From Cytophagales bacterium (GTDB taxonomy: Bacteria > Bacteroidota > Bacteroidia > Cytophagales > Spirosomataceae): 64,000 bases of DNA. The stretch spans positions 87,707-151,706 of the forward strand of contig JANSYO010000003.1 in the NCBI GenBank assembly GCA_024742395.1, read 5' to 3'. The notes beneath the pieces were generated by a model, which was not told the DNA's origin, did not search any database, and worked only from the letters and a program-made list of their open reading frames with translations. A program made the position numbers and the translations under genes. Of this stretch, positions 32,937 to 41,343 are shown in pieces (the stretch's first letter is position 1; every line of letters starts with the position of its first letter).

Positions 32937-34133
32937 ATGGCAACTACTAAGCTCCGAATTAGACCGGATAAGAAAAAAAGAGAAGGTGAGCTATCTATCT
33001 ATGTTCAAGTATGTATTGATGGCAAAACAAAGTTATACCCAACAGGTGTCAAGACATTTATGCACAGCTGGGACGATAAAGGTCAAAAAATTAAAAAAAG
33101 TAGCGGATCAAATGATCATGTAAAAAATAACTTAATTCTGGAGAAGAGGCATAATGAAATAAAAGATATCATCTTCCATCTAATAGTAGAAAAAGATGAA
33201 GTAAGCTTTAGTGCAATCTCTGAAAAATTAAATCCAAACAAGAAAAATAGTCTATATTTCAGTGACAGATTTAGTCAATTTTATGAAACTCAAAAATCAC
33301 AACTCAAAAGTGGGACATTAAGACATTACAGGGTTTTTAGAAACCAGTTTAACGAATTCAACAATCATAAAGATATTAAAGTCTCTAATATAGACTTCTC
33401 AATTTACAGCAACTTTTCCAATTGGCTAATAAATGAGAAGGGCCAAAAGAACACCACCGTCAATAAAAGGTTAAAAATCCTTAAGACTTTCCTTAAATTC
33501 TGTTCCAAAAGCGGAATTTACGAGTCAGCAAATCTTGCAAATTTCACCCTATTAAAAGAGCATAATCCAACAAAAATTGCCCTTTCAGAAAAGGAACTAA
33601 AACTAATTTGGGAGCATGATTTTTCCGAAAACCCAAGACTAGATAAAGCAAAAGATTTATTCATATTTGGATGTGCAACTGGTCTTAGAGAATCAGATAT
33701 CCAAAACCTAAAACCTTCGAACTTCAAAGACGATTTTATATATCAAAATATACTTAAAACAAGTAGACAAAGCGGCATACCCCTTAATGCATACTCCAAA
33801 ACGATTGCCGAAAAGTACAACTATAAACTACCAAAGCTATCTCAGCAAAGACTAAATGATTATTTAAAAGAGATAGGACAAGTTGTTGGTATTATGGAGG
33901 AAGAAATAGTAGTTGAATTTCAGGGCGGTAAAAGAACAGAAAAACTTATTCCTAGGTATGAACTTCTTAGCTCGCATGTAGCTAGAAGAACATTCATTAC
34001 TCTATCCATTCTAAAAGGCATCCCAATTCCAGTCATACAATCCATTACCGGCCATAGAGATCTTACTTCATTTCAAAAATATATCCAAATTAATAATCAC
34101 GCCAAAGAGGAGGCCATGCAGTTCTGGAATTAA
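32937..34133 (+). CDS. tyrosine recombinase / site-specific integrase
   Basis: 398 residues. The N-terminal arm-binding-like domain (TTKLRIRPDKKKREGELSIY) is followed by a SAM-like core-binding domain (about residues 110-200, FSQFYETQKSQLKSGTLRHY). The catalytic domain has the first Arg in GCATGLRESDIQNL, the HxxR box in SSHVARRTFITLSI, the second His in SITGHRDLTSF, and the nucleophilic Tyr in QKYIQI. All catalytic positions are present, so it is probably active. The layout is typical of Bacteroidota mobile-element integrases. It sits beside tRNA-end remnants that look like its attachment site and upstream of a small HTH protein. Confidence 0.93.
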   Translation: MATTKLRIRPDKKKREGELSIYVQVCIDGKTKLYPTGVKTFMHSWDDKGQKIKKSSGSNDHVKNNLILEKRHNEIKDIIFHLIVEKDEVSFSAISEKLNPNKKNSLYFSDRFSQFYETQKSQLKSGTLRHYRVFRNQFNEFNNHKDIKVSNIDFSIYSNFSNWLINEKGQKNTTVNKRLKILKTFLKFCSKSGIYESANLANFTLLKEHNPTKIALSEKELKLIWEHDFSENPRLDKAKDLFIFGCATGLRESDIQNLKPSNFKDDFIYQNILKTSRQSGIPLNAYSKTIAEKYNYKLPKLSQQRLNDYLKEIGQVVGIMEEEIVVEFQGGKRTEKLIPRYELLSSHVARRTFITLSILKGIPIPVIQSITGHRDLTSFQKYIQINNHAKEEAMQFWN

Positions 34134-34249
34134 AAGCTCCAAGCTATTCTTGGTTAAGAAATTGTCATTTTTAGTCGATTTTGTCAAAATCTGCAAGTAT
34201 TGGACACCGCAGCTACACCACTCGATTACATTGTCAAAAATTTACAACC

Positions 34250-34540
34250 ATGAACAAGTGCATTTTACAAATAACACAAATGGACAGGGAAGAGCTGATA
34301 GAACTAATAACTAAAGTTAACTCAGAAATTATTGAAGGGATAGTTATGAAATTAAAAAACGAAAGCTGCACTTCTATTACAAAAGGATATTTAAACCAAA
34401 ATGAGGCAATCAAATACCTTGGAATATCAAAACCTACATTTCTTAAAATCAAGCATAACTTTCCAGAATACACCCTTTCAGAAGGAAGATTAGGCTATAA
34501 AGCAGTAGAATTAGACAAATATGCTGAATCAAAGAAGTAA
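34250..34540 (+). CDS. small helix-turn-helix protein, excisionase-like
   Basis: 96 residues from the ATG at 34250. The frame is open to 34181, but the extra 23 codons are not conserved-looking. The C-terminal half carries a winged-helix/MerR-like HTH (LNQNEAIKYLGISKPTFLKI, then an RLGYKAVELDKYAE segment), as in HTH_17/excisionase proteins. The N-terminal half is predicted helical (REELIELITKVNSEIIEGIV). Placement 116 bases after the integrase fits a recombination directionality factor or element regulator. Confidence 0.75.
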   Translation: MNKCILQITQMDREELIELITKVNSEIIEGIVMKLKNESCTSITKGYLNQNEAIKYLGISKPTFLKIKHNFPEYTLSEGRLGYKAVELDKYAESKK

Positions 34541-34546
34541 ACTAAA

Positions 34547-34798
34547 TTAATGGTTCTCTTCAAATTGAAAGACAATAATGAAGAATATAATATCAATTAG
34601 ATATTCATAATGATCGGGACTTTTTCTAGAAGGAAAGTTGACTTCGAAAATCGACTCCAAATATTCTAGAAAGTCACATACCTCGCTGCTCGTAAGTCCA
34701 AAATCAGATTTTAAATTCGATGAATAGTTAATATCATTAAAAGGAATCATGAATTTTTTATTCAGGTAGTTAGAAATAAAAAACGGATCAAAATTCAT
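34547..34798 (-). CDS. small acyl-carrier-protein-like protein (hypothetical)
   Basis: 83 residues. The segment DFGLTSSEVCDFLEYLESIF resembles helix II of acyl carrier proteins (as in the DUF1493 group), where a Ser accepts phosphopantetheine, but the usual DSL triplet is not intact (LTSSEV). So either a divergent carrier or an unrelated helical protein is possible. It follows the outer-membrane protein gene by 20 bases on the same strand and converges with the HTH gene. Weakly supported. Confidence 0.45.
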   Translation of the reverse strand: MNFDPFFISNYLNKKFMIPFNDINYSSNLKSDFGLTSSEVCDFLEYLESIFEVNFPSRKSPDHYEYLIDIIFFIIVFQFEENH

Positions 34799-34818
34799 GA
34801 TTCCTTTACCTTTACAAA

Positions 34819-35544
34819 TTAGTTCTTTTTCGCCTTTCTAACAGGAAATTCAAAAATGCCTATTTTCAGTCCGGCACTAAATGAAAAACCATTTAACTGA
34901 CTTGCAGTTGAAACAGGGATTGGATTTGCTGAATCTGCAACACCTGATTTTCCCATTGCCAGTCTGTATTTAGCTCCAATAAAGACTTTGCCATATTTAA
35001 ATAAATTGCTTTCAAGATTAATACCAGGTTGAATAATAGCAAAAGTTTCACTTCCTTCTTTGTTGTCAGTATGTTGATCAAAATCTGCCTCATAATTAAT
35101 CTCATCTCGCATAGGATTTTCTTCTGACTCCGCAGCAATACTAACTTCGCTCATTCCCGCACCAACTAATAAAGGGAAACTCATATGTACCACATTTTCT
35201 GGTTTTGGAGTATATTCTATATTTAACCCTCCGAACTTAGCGTTAAAATTATAAGCATTACTTGAACTTAGTTGTTTTGGGGCAAAATCCGTAATTGTAC
35301 TGAATGCGGAAGCTCCAACTCCCCACCTTTTATTTACTTGAACCATTCCATTTAGACCTGCCAAGGGGGTAAAGCTTCCGGCCATCATTCCATATTGAAT
35401 CTCTGGAGCTATGTAAAGACCTAAAGTATTTACCTTTTTAAAAGGTTTAAACTGATTGATTACCATTTTGGTTTCTTGACCAAAAGCCATAGTACAGGCA
35501 GAAATTAATAATACACTAAAAAAGAGTCTTTTTTTCTTTATCAT
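34819..35544 (-). CDS. predicted outer-membrane beta-barrel protein (hypothetical)
   Basis: 241 residues with a signal peptide (MIKKKRLFFSVLLISACTMA, cleavage near GQ). Alternating strands with glycine turns follow (LGLYIAPEIQYGMMAGSFTP, GGLNIEYTPKPENVVHMSFP, VFIGAKYRLAMGKSGVA), and the chain ends FSAGLKIGIFEFPVRKAKKN. This is the pattern of small 8-stranded Bacteroidota outer-membrane proteins; no function can be assigned. It is probably co-transcribed with the ACP-like gene downstream. Confidence 0.65.
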   Translation of the reverse strand: MIKKKRLFFSVLLISACTMAFGQETKMVINQFKPFKKVNTLGLYIAPEIQYGMMAGSFTPLAGLNGMVQVNKRWGVGASAFSTITDFAPKQLSSSNAYNFNAKFGGLNIEYTPKPENVVHMSFPLLVGAGMSEVSIAAESEENPMRDEINYEADFDQHTDNKEGSETFAIIQPGINLESNLFKYGKVFIGAKYRLAMGKSGVADSANPIPVSTASQLNGFSFSAGLKIGIFEFPVRKAKKN

Positions 35545-35661
35545 TTGTAATTTGTTTTTCGCTAACCTATACCCATAACCAATTGAAAGTGTTGCTTCAT
35601 TAATGAATTATTTTTTCATTTAATCAAACTCAAGCTTAAACTGAAAATTAATCACAAAAAA

Positions 35662-35685
35662 AGTAGTTGCTTCAGGGCAACTACT
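35662..35685 (-). terminator. Rho-independent terminator of the lipid cassette
   Basis: A 9-bp perfect stem (AGTAGTTGC with GCAACTACT, loop TTCAGG) is followed on the minus strand by a T7-8 run. It lies 135 bases after the stop of the LPG-synthase-TM gene, with no gene between, and closes the 39343-35820 operon. Confidence 0.8.
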
Positions 35686-35819
35686 CTTTAAAATTCAGCT
35701 ATTAATCTACTTCTCTGTTCATAAACAAATTCACTTTGAATCTTAAACTATTTAGTAAATGATTCTCATAAGACAGTACACAAACGACTGAAGAACCGTT
35801 GCTAGGACTAAAAAATAAA

Positions 35820-36806
35820 TTAAATAGCCTCGGTAAAATGTGGTTTTAAAAGGTTAATGGTAATCAATGCACCTAAACCAAAAACCAAATCATAGATGGA
35901 ATATGTAGTGTGCAATAAAGTAGAGGCAGATATAGAGAAAAGTTTACTAAAACCGAATAATATCATCAATCTAGAAACAAGAAAATGAAATAATCCGATT
36001 CCTCCTTGAGTTGGGCCAGCCCATCCAAGCGAGGCCATTATTAATATTCCTAAAACAGGCATTTTATTAATTTCTCCTTCATTAGAAATCGAAGCAAGAA
36101 TGCAAAAAGTAGTTACAAAATAAAGAATCCAAATTATCATACTATAAAATAAAAACTCTTTTCTGGCTTTTAACAAACCAATTGAATTAAATCCATGAAG
36201 AATGCCAGATATGAACTTCTTAAAAAACTCAATTATTAGAAAGGAACGTGTGTATTTGAAGAAAAAAACTCCCAACAATAATAAAACAAGGCTAATTAAA
36301 GCAATCAGATATAGTGGTAAATGAATGTTCATAAAATTGATATCCTGTAAAAAATGTAAAATAATGGATAAGCTTACCTCTTGATTAAAGATGATAAACC
36401 ATCCAACGAGAACCAGAAGAATAATACCATCCAATAACCGTTCTATTAATACAGTTCCGAAAACAAATGAGATATCTGTTTTATATTGTTTTTCAAGAAA
36501 TTTACAGCGAGCTAAATCACCAGCATGAGGTAAAATAAAATTAACCAATGTGCCGGATAAAAAACTCAAAAAGCATGAAAATGCAGTTACATGGATATGT
36601 TTTTGCTTAATTAGTAAATTCCATCGTAAGGCTCTTATATAATGAGAAAGTAAAAGAAGTATTCCAGCCAGAAAAAGAAATAACTTCTTGGCTTGGTCAA
36701 ACATACGCTGAACCTCCAGAAAATCTAACTTCTTAGAGATTAGTACAATCAAAAAAAATGAGATCAGACTAGAACCTATAATTGTCCATTTATTTTTCAA
36801 GGTCAA
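35820..36806 (-). CDS. LPG-synthase-TM (YbhN/AglD-like) integral membrane protein
   Basis: 328 residues with about eight membrane helices. The hallmark LPG_synthase_TM (PF03706) segment is present: SGTLVNFILPHAGDLARCKF and GTVLIERLLDGIILL. The C-terminal PTQGGIGLFHFLVSRLMILFG block is also typical. Family members are flippase-like domains linked to lipid or lipid-linked sugar transfer. It starts 9 bases after the GT4 gene and is last in the minus-strand cassette, so it may flip or move the glycolipid product made by the preceding enzymes (inference). Confidence 0.88.
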   Translation of the reverse strand: MTLKNKWTIIGSSLISFFLIVLISKKLDFLEVQRMFDQAKKLFLFLAGILLLLSHYIRALRWNLLIKQKHIHVTAFSCFLSFLSGTLVNFILPHAGDLARCKFLEKQYKTDISFVFGTVLIERLLDGIILLVLVGWFIIFNQEVSLSIILHFLQDINFMNIHLPLYLIALISLVLLLLGVFFFKYTRSFLIIEFFKKFISGILHGFNSIGLLKARKEFLFYSMIIWILYFVTTFCILASISNEGEINKMPVLGILIMASLGWAGPTQGGIGLFHFLVSRLMILFGFSKLFSISASTLLHTTYSIYDLVFGLGALITINLLKPHFTEAI

Positions 36807-36815
36807 TTGCCCGTT

Positions 36816-37826
36816 TTATGTTCTTTTAAGGACTAATTCCGAGTAGATCTCTGCTAGTTGATCATGAATAGTATTCCTATCAAACTCATTTACCAAGTTT
36901 TTTGAATACGTTTTCGCGAGATGCATAAATTCAACATTTGAAACCAGCATTTTAATATGGTTTATAAAGTCTGTTATTGTGTCAGCAAAAAGGAATTGGC
37001 CTTTATATAATTTAGAATATTCTTCCAGACCTCTAAATACAACAGGAAGATTACTGGCGGCAGCTTCAATTGGAGCTAGAGGGCTGTTTTCCTGAAAAGA
37101 AGGAAAAATAAATATATCTGCCGCTGCGTACATTTGAGGCATTTTATCTAATTCTATTATTCCTGTAAACTGAATATTAGAAGGTGCTTTTCTTATCAAA
37201 TTATTAATCCGTTTAATACCTTCTGTTAATTTACCAAACGGTCTTCCACCTACCCAAACGAATTCGTATTCTGGCATTCTATGAGCCAGTTCAATAAAGT
37301 CTTCAACCCCTTTTCTTCCTTGAATTTGACCTACGCCAAGTATTACTTTTTTATCATCTCCAATTTTTAAAAAGTGACGTCCATTTTTTCTGTTTTCCGA
37401 GGAAAAAGTCCATTTTGAAGGATTTATGGGGTTATTAATTCTCACAATTTTTGATTTAACATTCATTTGTTTTAACCTTTCTTCTACGGTTGGAGAAATG
37501 GCTATACATACATCGGCAAAATTAAAAACCATTTTAAAATAAGCGTTTGCTAGCGGCCTTACCAGCCTGTAGAAAGGAATAGAACCTTTGAGTGTATCTG
37601 GTAGCGTATGTACCGTGTGAACCCTGCGATGTCGGTATCTAAAACCTTTAATAAAGTAATAAAGGCCATAAGTATGAGCATGAAACACATCACCTCTCCC
37701 CTCTCCGTTTACCCTGTATTTGACTTCGTGTCTGTATTCGAAAAGATTTATCAAATCTAAATGTGCGGTGTGAATCCCCATCCCCTTCACTCCGAATTCA
37801 GTTTCCGATACTAAATGAACTGTCAT
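36816..37826 (-). CDS. GT4-family glycosyltransferase
   Basis: 336 residues, GT-B fold. The N-terminal half begins MTVHLVSETEFGVKGMGIHT and contains DVFHAHTYGLYYF and an AISPTVEERL segment typical of GT4 acceptor domains. The C-terminal half has VILGVGQIQGRKGVEDFIEL and the EX7E motif in QENSPLAPIEAAASNLPVVF, which binds the nucleotide sugar. The pattern resembles Firmicutes-type GT4 proteins that glycosylate diacylglycerol. It overlaps the hydroxylase gene by 4 bases, so glycosylation of a membrane lipid is likely (inference). Confidence 0.88.
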   Translation of the reverse strand: MTVHLVSETEFGVKGMGIHTAHLDLINLFEYRHEVKYRVNGEGRGDVFHAHTYGLYYFIKGFRYRHRRVHTVHTLPDTLKGSIPFYRLVRPLANAYFKMVFNFADVCIAISPTVEERLKQMNVKSKIVRINNPINPSKWTFSSENRKNGRHFLKIGDDKKVILGVGQIQGRKGVEDFIELAHRMPEYEFVWVGGRPFGKLTEGIKRINNLIRKAPSNIQFTGIIELDKMPQMYAAADIFIFPSFQENSPLAPIEAAASNLPVVFRGLEEYSKLYKGQFLFADTITDFINHIKMLVSNVEFMHLAKTYSKNLVNEFDRNTIHDQLAEIYSELVLKRT

Positions 37827-38638
37827 AATTTATTTTGTGTCAAAAATGGTCGTTTTAACAAAACATACCACTTTTCTGGGCTTTCTAACCCTTCCGGATA
37901 TTGATCCAGGCCAAAAACGAGCTCCTCCTTTTTTAGCGTACGGTAAGTTCTAAAAAAACGATCCCAAACACTAAAAAGGTCGCCATAGTTACTATCAGTG
38001 TAGGGCCGAATATAATGATGATGTACCTGATGCATATTAGGAGTTAAAAAAAGAAAGGAAAAAAGTCGATCAGCTTTTTCTGGTAATCTAAAATTGCCAT
38101 GAATAATTATTTTACTTACTACCTGAACAAATTGATGTAAACTAATAATCCAAAGAGGAGGGCCGATAATTCCAACGGCAAGAATATAATGACCTAAACG
38201 TATGGCCGTCTCAAATGGATGTTCCCTTAATGCTGTGCTTACATTCAAGGTGCTGTCACTATGATGAACAGCATGAAACCTCCACATTACAGGTATTTTA
38301 TGCATAAAATAATGATAAAGCCAATAGGTGAAATCAAGAAAAATGAAGGCAATCAAAAGCTTGAAAAAAATAGAATTCACACCCCAATAGTGGATTAAAC
38401 CAAGCCCGTTCTCTTGTTCGAACTGTATACTTTTTAAAAATACTAAACCAAGAATTAACTGAACTATTGCACCAAAAATTGAAAAGAAAACATTATTAAT
38501 AAACTGCCTTCTGTTTCTAGTTTCTGACACCCTTCCAACGAAATACTCAAGTGACCAACATAGAATAAAAATGCTTAAAAACATTGTAGACTGAATAAGC
38601 TGATCATTCCGTTCGAAAAACTGGATAATAAGTTTCAT
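37823..38638 (-). CDS. fatty-acid hydroxylase / sterol desaturase superfamily protein (lipid cassette)
   Basis: 271 residues with several membrane helices. Di-iron histidine motifs: YWLYHYFMHK, FHAVHHSDSTLN with a following REHPFE, and HQVHHHYIRPYTDSNYGD. All three clusters of the superfamily are present, so it should be an active O2-dependent hydroxylase or desaturase. It is distinct from, and shorter than, the member at 28917. It overlaps the GT4 gene by 4 bases and follows the START protein by 66 bases. A hydroxylated lipid as acceptor for the glycosyltransferase is a natural hypothesis. Confidence 0.9.
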   Translation of the reverse strand: MKLIIQFFERNDQLIQSTMFLSIFILCWSLEYFVGRVSETRNRRQFINNVFFSIFGAIVQLILGLVFLKSIQFEQENGLGLIHYWGVNSIFFKLLIAFIFLDFTYWLYHYFMHKIPVMWRFHAVHHSDSTLNVSTALREHPFETAIRLGHYILAVGIIGPPLWIISLHQFVQVVSKIIIHGNFRLPEKADRLFSFLFLTPNMHQVHHHYIRPYTDSNYGDLFSVWDRFFRTYRTLKKEELVFGLDQYPEGLESPEKWYVLLKRPFLTQNKL

Positions 38639-38704
38639 AGTTTAGATGATTATTACGAATAACTAAAAGAAAAAAGGTCAGAAAGTTTTAATTGGACAAA
38701 CATC

Positions 38705-39343
38705 CTATTTAGTAATTGCGGCTTTTTTATCATTTCGATTGGTTAATTTTGTCAATTGAATTTTGAAATTTTGAATGGTTTTTAGAGGGCCTTGATCCAA
38801 CGCCAAATTAACCATCCAAACAGGTATATTCCCTCCGGGATCTGAACTGAATACGTATTCAGCTTCTACTGAATCACCTATTGGTTTAAAACTCCATTTA
38901 GAGTTAAAATGAGATATCCTTACCAAGTTTTCATTTCTAGGTAGCCCCTCCAATGTTGCTTCTGAAATAGAGTAGATTATGTCTCCTTCTTTGATAATTT
39001 TTGTATGAATTAAGATATCCCGATCAGTTAAGGGCCACGGGAAGTCTAACTTATTATAATAATTCATTTCCGAAGGTGATATTCTTTTTATTACACGTGA
39101 CTCTAACGCTCCATAGACCCATAATGGGTAACTATTCACATCAGTTAATACAGAGATTATCGAATTTATAGAGCCCTTAAACGAGGTGATTATCTTTACC
39201 TCTTTTAATGGATTTCCGGCAGTTTCTCGATAAAAGACCTTAACTCCATTCGTTTCTTTGATAAATTGCCACTTATTGCTCTGACCAAAACAAATCTGCT
39301 GAATAGAAATTAGATAAAATACAATGACAATGATTCTTTTCAT
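38705..39343 (-). CDS. START-domain lipid-binding protein (exported)
   Basis: 212 residues with a signal peptide (MKRIIVIVFYLISIQQICFG). The body is a START/SRPBCC domain: VFYRETAGNPLKEVKIITSF, VNSYPLWVYGALESRVI, the conserved YYNKLDFPWPLTDRDILIHT segment, and VEAEYVFSSDPGGNIPVWMV near the end. START domains hold a lipid in a deep pocket and move or present it. It is first in the minus-strand cassette, upstream of a hydroxylase, a GT4 enzyme and a flippase-like protein, so it may carry the lipid substrate in the periplasm (inference). Confidence 0.88.
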   Translation of the reverse strand: MKRIIVIVFYLISIQQICFGQSNKWQFIKETNGVKVFYRETAGNPLKEVKIITSFKGSINSIISVLTDVNSYPLWVYGALESRVIKRISPSEMNYYNKLDFPWPLTDRDILIHTKIIKEGDIIYSISEATLEGLPRNENLVRISHFNSKWSFKPIGDSVEAEYVFSSDPGGNIPVWMVNLALDQGPLKTIQNFKIQLTKLTNRNDKKAAITK

Positions 39344-40605
39344 TAGCTAAATTAAATACAAGCTTATTTGAATGTGCTTTTAATATTTCTTCAGGATCTA
39401 CAGAAAATAGTAATATGAATCAGAAAAAGATTCCTTTTTTGTCATTTATAAAAGTCAAATCAAAGGTTTAAATCAAGAAACTTGACTTTCAACTATTTTT
39501 CTGTCAATTATCAAAAGACATGTACCCAGTTTTTTTAAAAAGCGTTGCCTTAAGTCTAGAAAATAAACTCAAAAAAAGGTGCCACCTTTTATGCTCCTTT
39601 CAAATTGTCACAAAAATTTAATCGATTGGACCTTTCAAAAGCATTGTTTTGAAATATGTATTTCAGTAAACCTTTTTCGAGATCACTTTAAATTCATGAC
39701 ATTAATTTAGAAAGACACTGAAAAATTCATCAGACTTTCAAACATTAAGAGTTGAAAGACACACATTATAAAAAAAAATACATTGTATTTGCTCAAAGTG
39801 AAACCCATTATCTCATCCCCTATTAAAGGTCAAGGAGCTTGGAAGCCAAAAGTTGACTTTAGCCAATAAAATCATATCTGAAAGAAATAAAAATCTCACT
39901 TTCAGTTGTCACATTTTGAAGCCAGAATCAAAAATCCATGACTAATTATTCTATCTTATTTAGTACTTTCGCTGTGACAAGCTCTTTTGGAAATACTAAA
40001 GGGAAGCAAAGGTGTAACTACCATACAAGCAACATCAATTCAGGATATTTAAGAGACCAGTCTTTACTTCAATACCTTATTGAAAAATTACATTGATAAG
40101 GACTTGCATATTTACCTGAGATTACAAAAAAAAATAAATATCAGAATTTCAAATCACTTTAAAACTAATCCAATAACCTTTTATAATTTATGTATTTGTA
40201 GCGATTAGCTTAAAAAAAGCATATCGTAGATTTTACGCTATGCCTTATTTAAGGGTAATATTTTAAATAGCCATCACTACATTGATCAGGTTAAATATCA
40301 TTATGAGATTGGCTCAAACTTTCCAAACCCCCATTCTCATTTTTCGAAAAAATATCACCACAAATTTCTTGGATCAACTACTTCAATATTTAGATAAGTT
40401 ATAAGAAATATTTTTTTGTGAAACATCCTGAGAAGTCAATAATGCTTGGTTAAATACTATCATCGATATATAAATATCATAGACTTTTCGTTGTTAGAAT
40501 ATAAATTTTTAGGCAGTTTAATATTAGCTTCGATGTCCAAAATTCATAAATCCGAAAATATTCCAAATTTGAAAACCAAAAATTCCATTCTGCAAAAACG
40601 GTTTA
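39344..40605. other. 1.26-kb AT-rich noncoding region
   Basis: No supported gene on either strand. Stops are frequent in all frames; the longest look is a 52-codon frame at 39938-40096 with no convincing features. Local symmetries are a loop-less inverted repeat AAAAGGTGCCACCTTTT (39574-39590), a hairpin TTTCAAAA-GCATTG-TTTTGAAA (39633-39654), a 7-1-7 AAATACATTGTATTT (39776-39790), and repeated TTGACTTT words. It must hold the promoters of the lipid cassette (leftward) and of the 40606 gene. It may also be decayed coding DNA. Confidence 0.5.
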
Positions 40606-41265
40606 ATGATGGTTATTAATATTTGCCATAGCCAATGGCGAACAAAGTATCTCCAAAGGTTTTTCATATTATTGGTTTTGTGTTTACTTGAGTGTCCTGG
40701 AAAATTAAAAGCTCAAGAAAATAGGCATTTTTTACTTAAACCAGATACAACAAAATTTACCAAGCCAGACTTAACCTTCTATTTTGATGGTAGAAATTCA
40801 TTTGTTAAAAAAACCAATGTAACCATAAACAGTATTAATGCAGGTGTAGTTTTAGGCAAAAAAAGACATGAAATAACTTTAGGTTATAGCTGGGTAAGAA
40901 AGGATCAAGAATTGTATTACATAAATTTAATGTATCTGCCTTTTTTCCTTTATTCTCCCCGCTGGCATATAGCTACACCCGTTGAAATCGGTATTGGCTC
41001 TAGCGATACTACAAATACTGGTCTTATTAATGAGATTGAAATTTGGAAGAAAGATGATTGGTTTGTTCCACTTCAGCTTGGCCTATATACGGAATTTAGA
41101 GCGACAAGATATTTGGGAATTTCAGCTTTAGTAGGATACAGAAAAAGCATATTCCAACAAAACCCTCTCGATAATTTTGATGGTCTCTATTATAGCTTTG
41201 GTTTAAATGCCTATCCTGGTGTCCTTTGGAGAGACTTTAAACGATGGAGGGTAAAGAAGAAGTGA
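40606..41265 (+). CDS. predicted outer-membrane protein (hypothetical)
   Basis: 219 residues. A basic N-terminus is followed by a hydrophobic signal core (FFILLVLCLLECPGKLKAQ). The mature part has strand-turn repeats (GVVLGKKRHEITLGYSWVRK, LYYINLMYLPFFLYSPRWHI, LGISALVGYRKSIFQQ) and resembles small Bacteroidota barrel proteins. I do not recognise a family. It is alone on the + strand after the long noncoding region and converges with the GT39 gene. The intergenic 41266-41343 holds a 7-bp hairpin (TGCATTT/AAATGCA at 41311-41332) with no T run. Confidence 0.55.
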   Translation: MMVINICHSQWRTKYLQRFFILLVLCLLECPGKLKAQENRHFLLKPDTTKFTKPDLTFYFDGRNSFVKKTNVTINSINAGVVLGKKRHEITLGYSWVRKDQELYYINLMYLPFFLYSPRWHIATPVEIGIGSSDTTNTGLINEIEIWKKDDWFVPLQLGLYTEFRATRYLGISALVGYRKSIFQQNPLDNFDGLYYSFGLNAYPGVLWRDFKRWRVKKK

Positions 41266-41343
41266 TTTGCTATTCAAGAGTCCAATTACCAATGGTTTTC
41301 TGAATAATATTGCATTTAACCTTGAAAATGCAGGAGTTAGTCT

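Larger units (their letters stand above)
32783..34540 (+). mobile_element. integration module: attachment-site scar, integrase and HTH protein (element extent unknown)
   Basis: A tRNA-end remnant, a tyrosine recombinase and a small excisionase-like HTH protein lie in order, the usual end of an integrated element. The DNA to the right is visibly more AT-rich and carries accessory functions (lipid cassette, copper resistance), but no second attachment site was found, so the right end may be outside the window or lost. No conjugation or phage structural genes are seen. Confidence 0.55.

Noticed and set aside
34181..34249. Upstream start for the small HTH protein
   Set aside because: The extra 23 residues are low-complexity and not typical of excisionase proteins; the ATG at 34250 gives the usual length.
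39938..40096. 52-codon + strand reading frame starting MTNYSILFSTFAVTSS
   Set aside because: No recognisable domain, AT-rich surroundings with stops in other frames, and no operon context. It may be a gene remnant, but it is not supported as a gene.
41311..41332. TGCATTT/AAATGCA hairpin between convergent genes as terminator
   Set aside because: A 7-bp A/T-rich stem with no T tract on either side.
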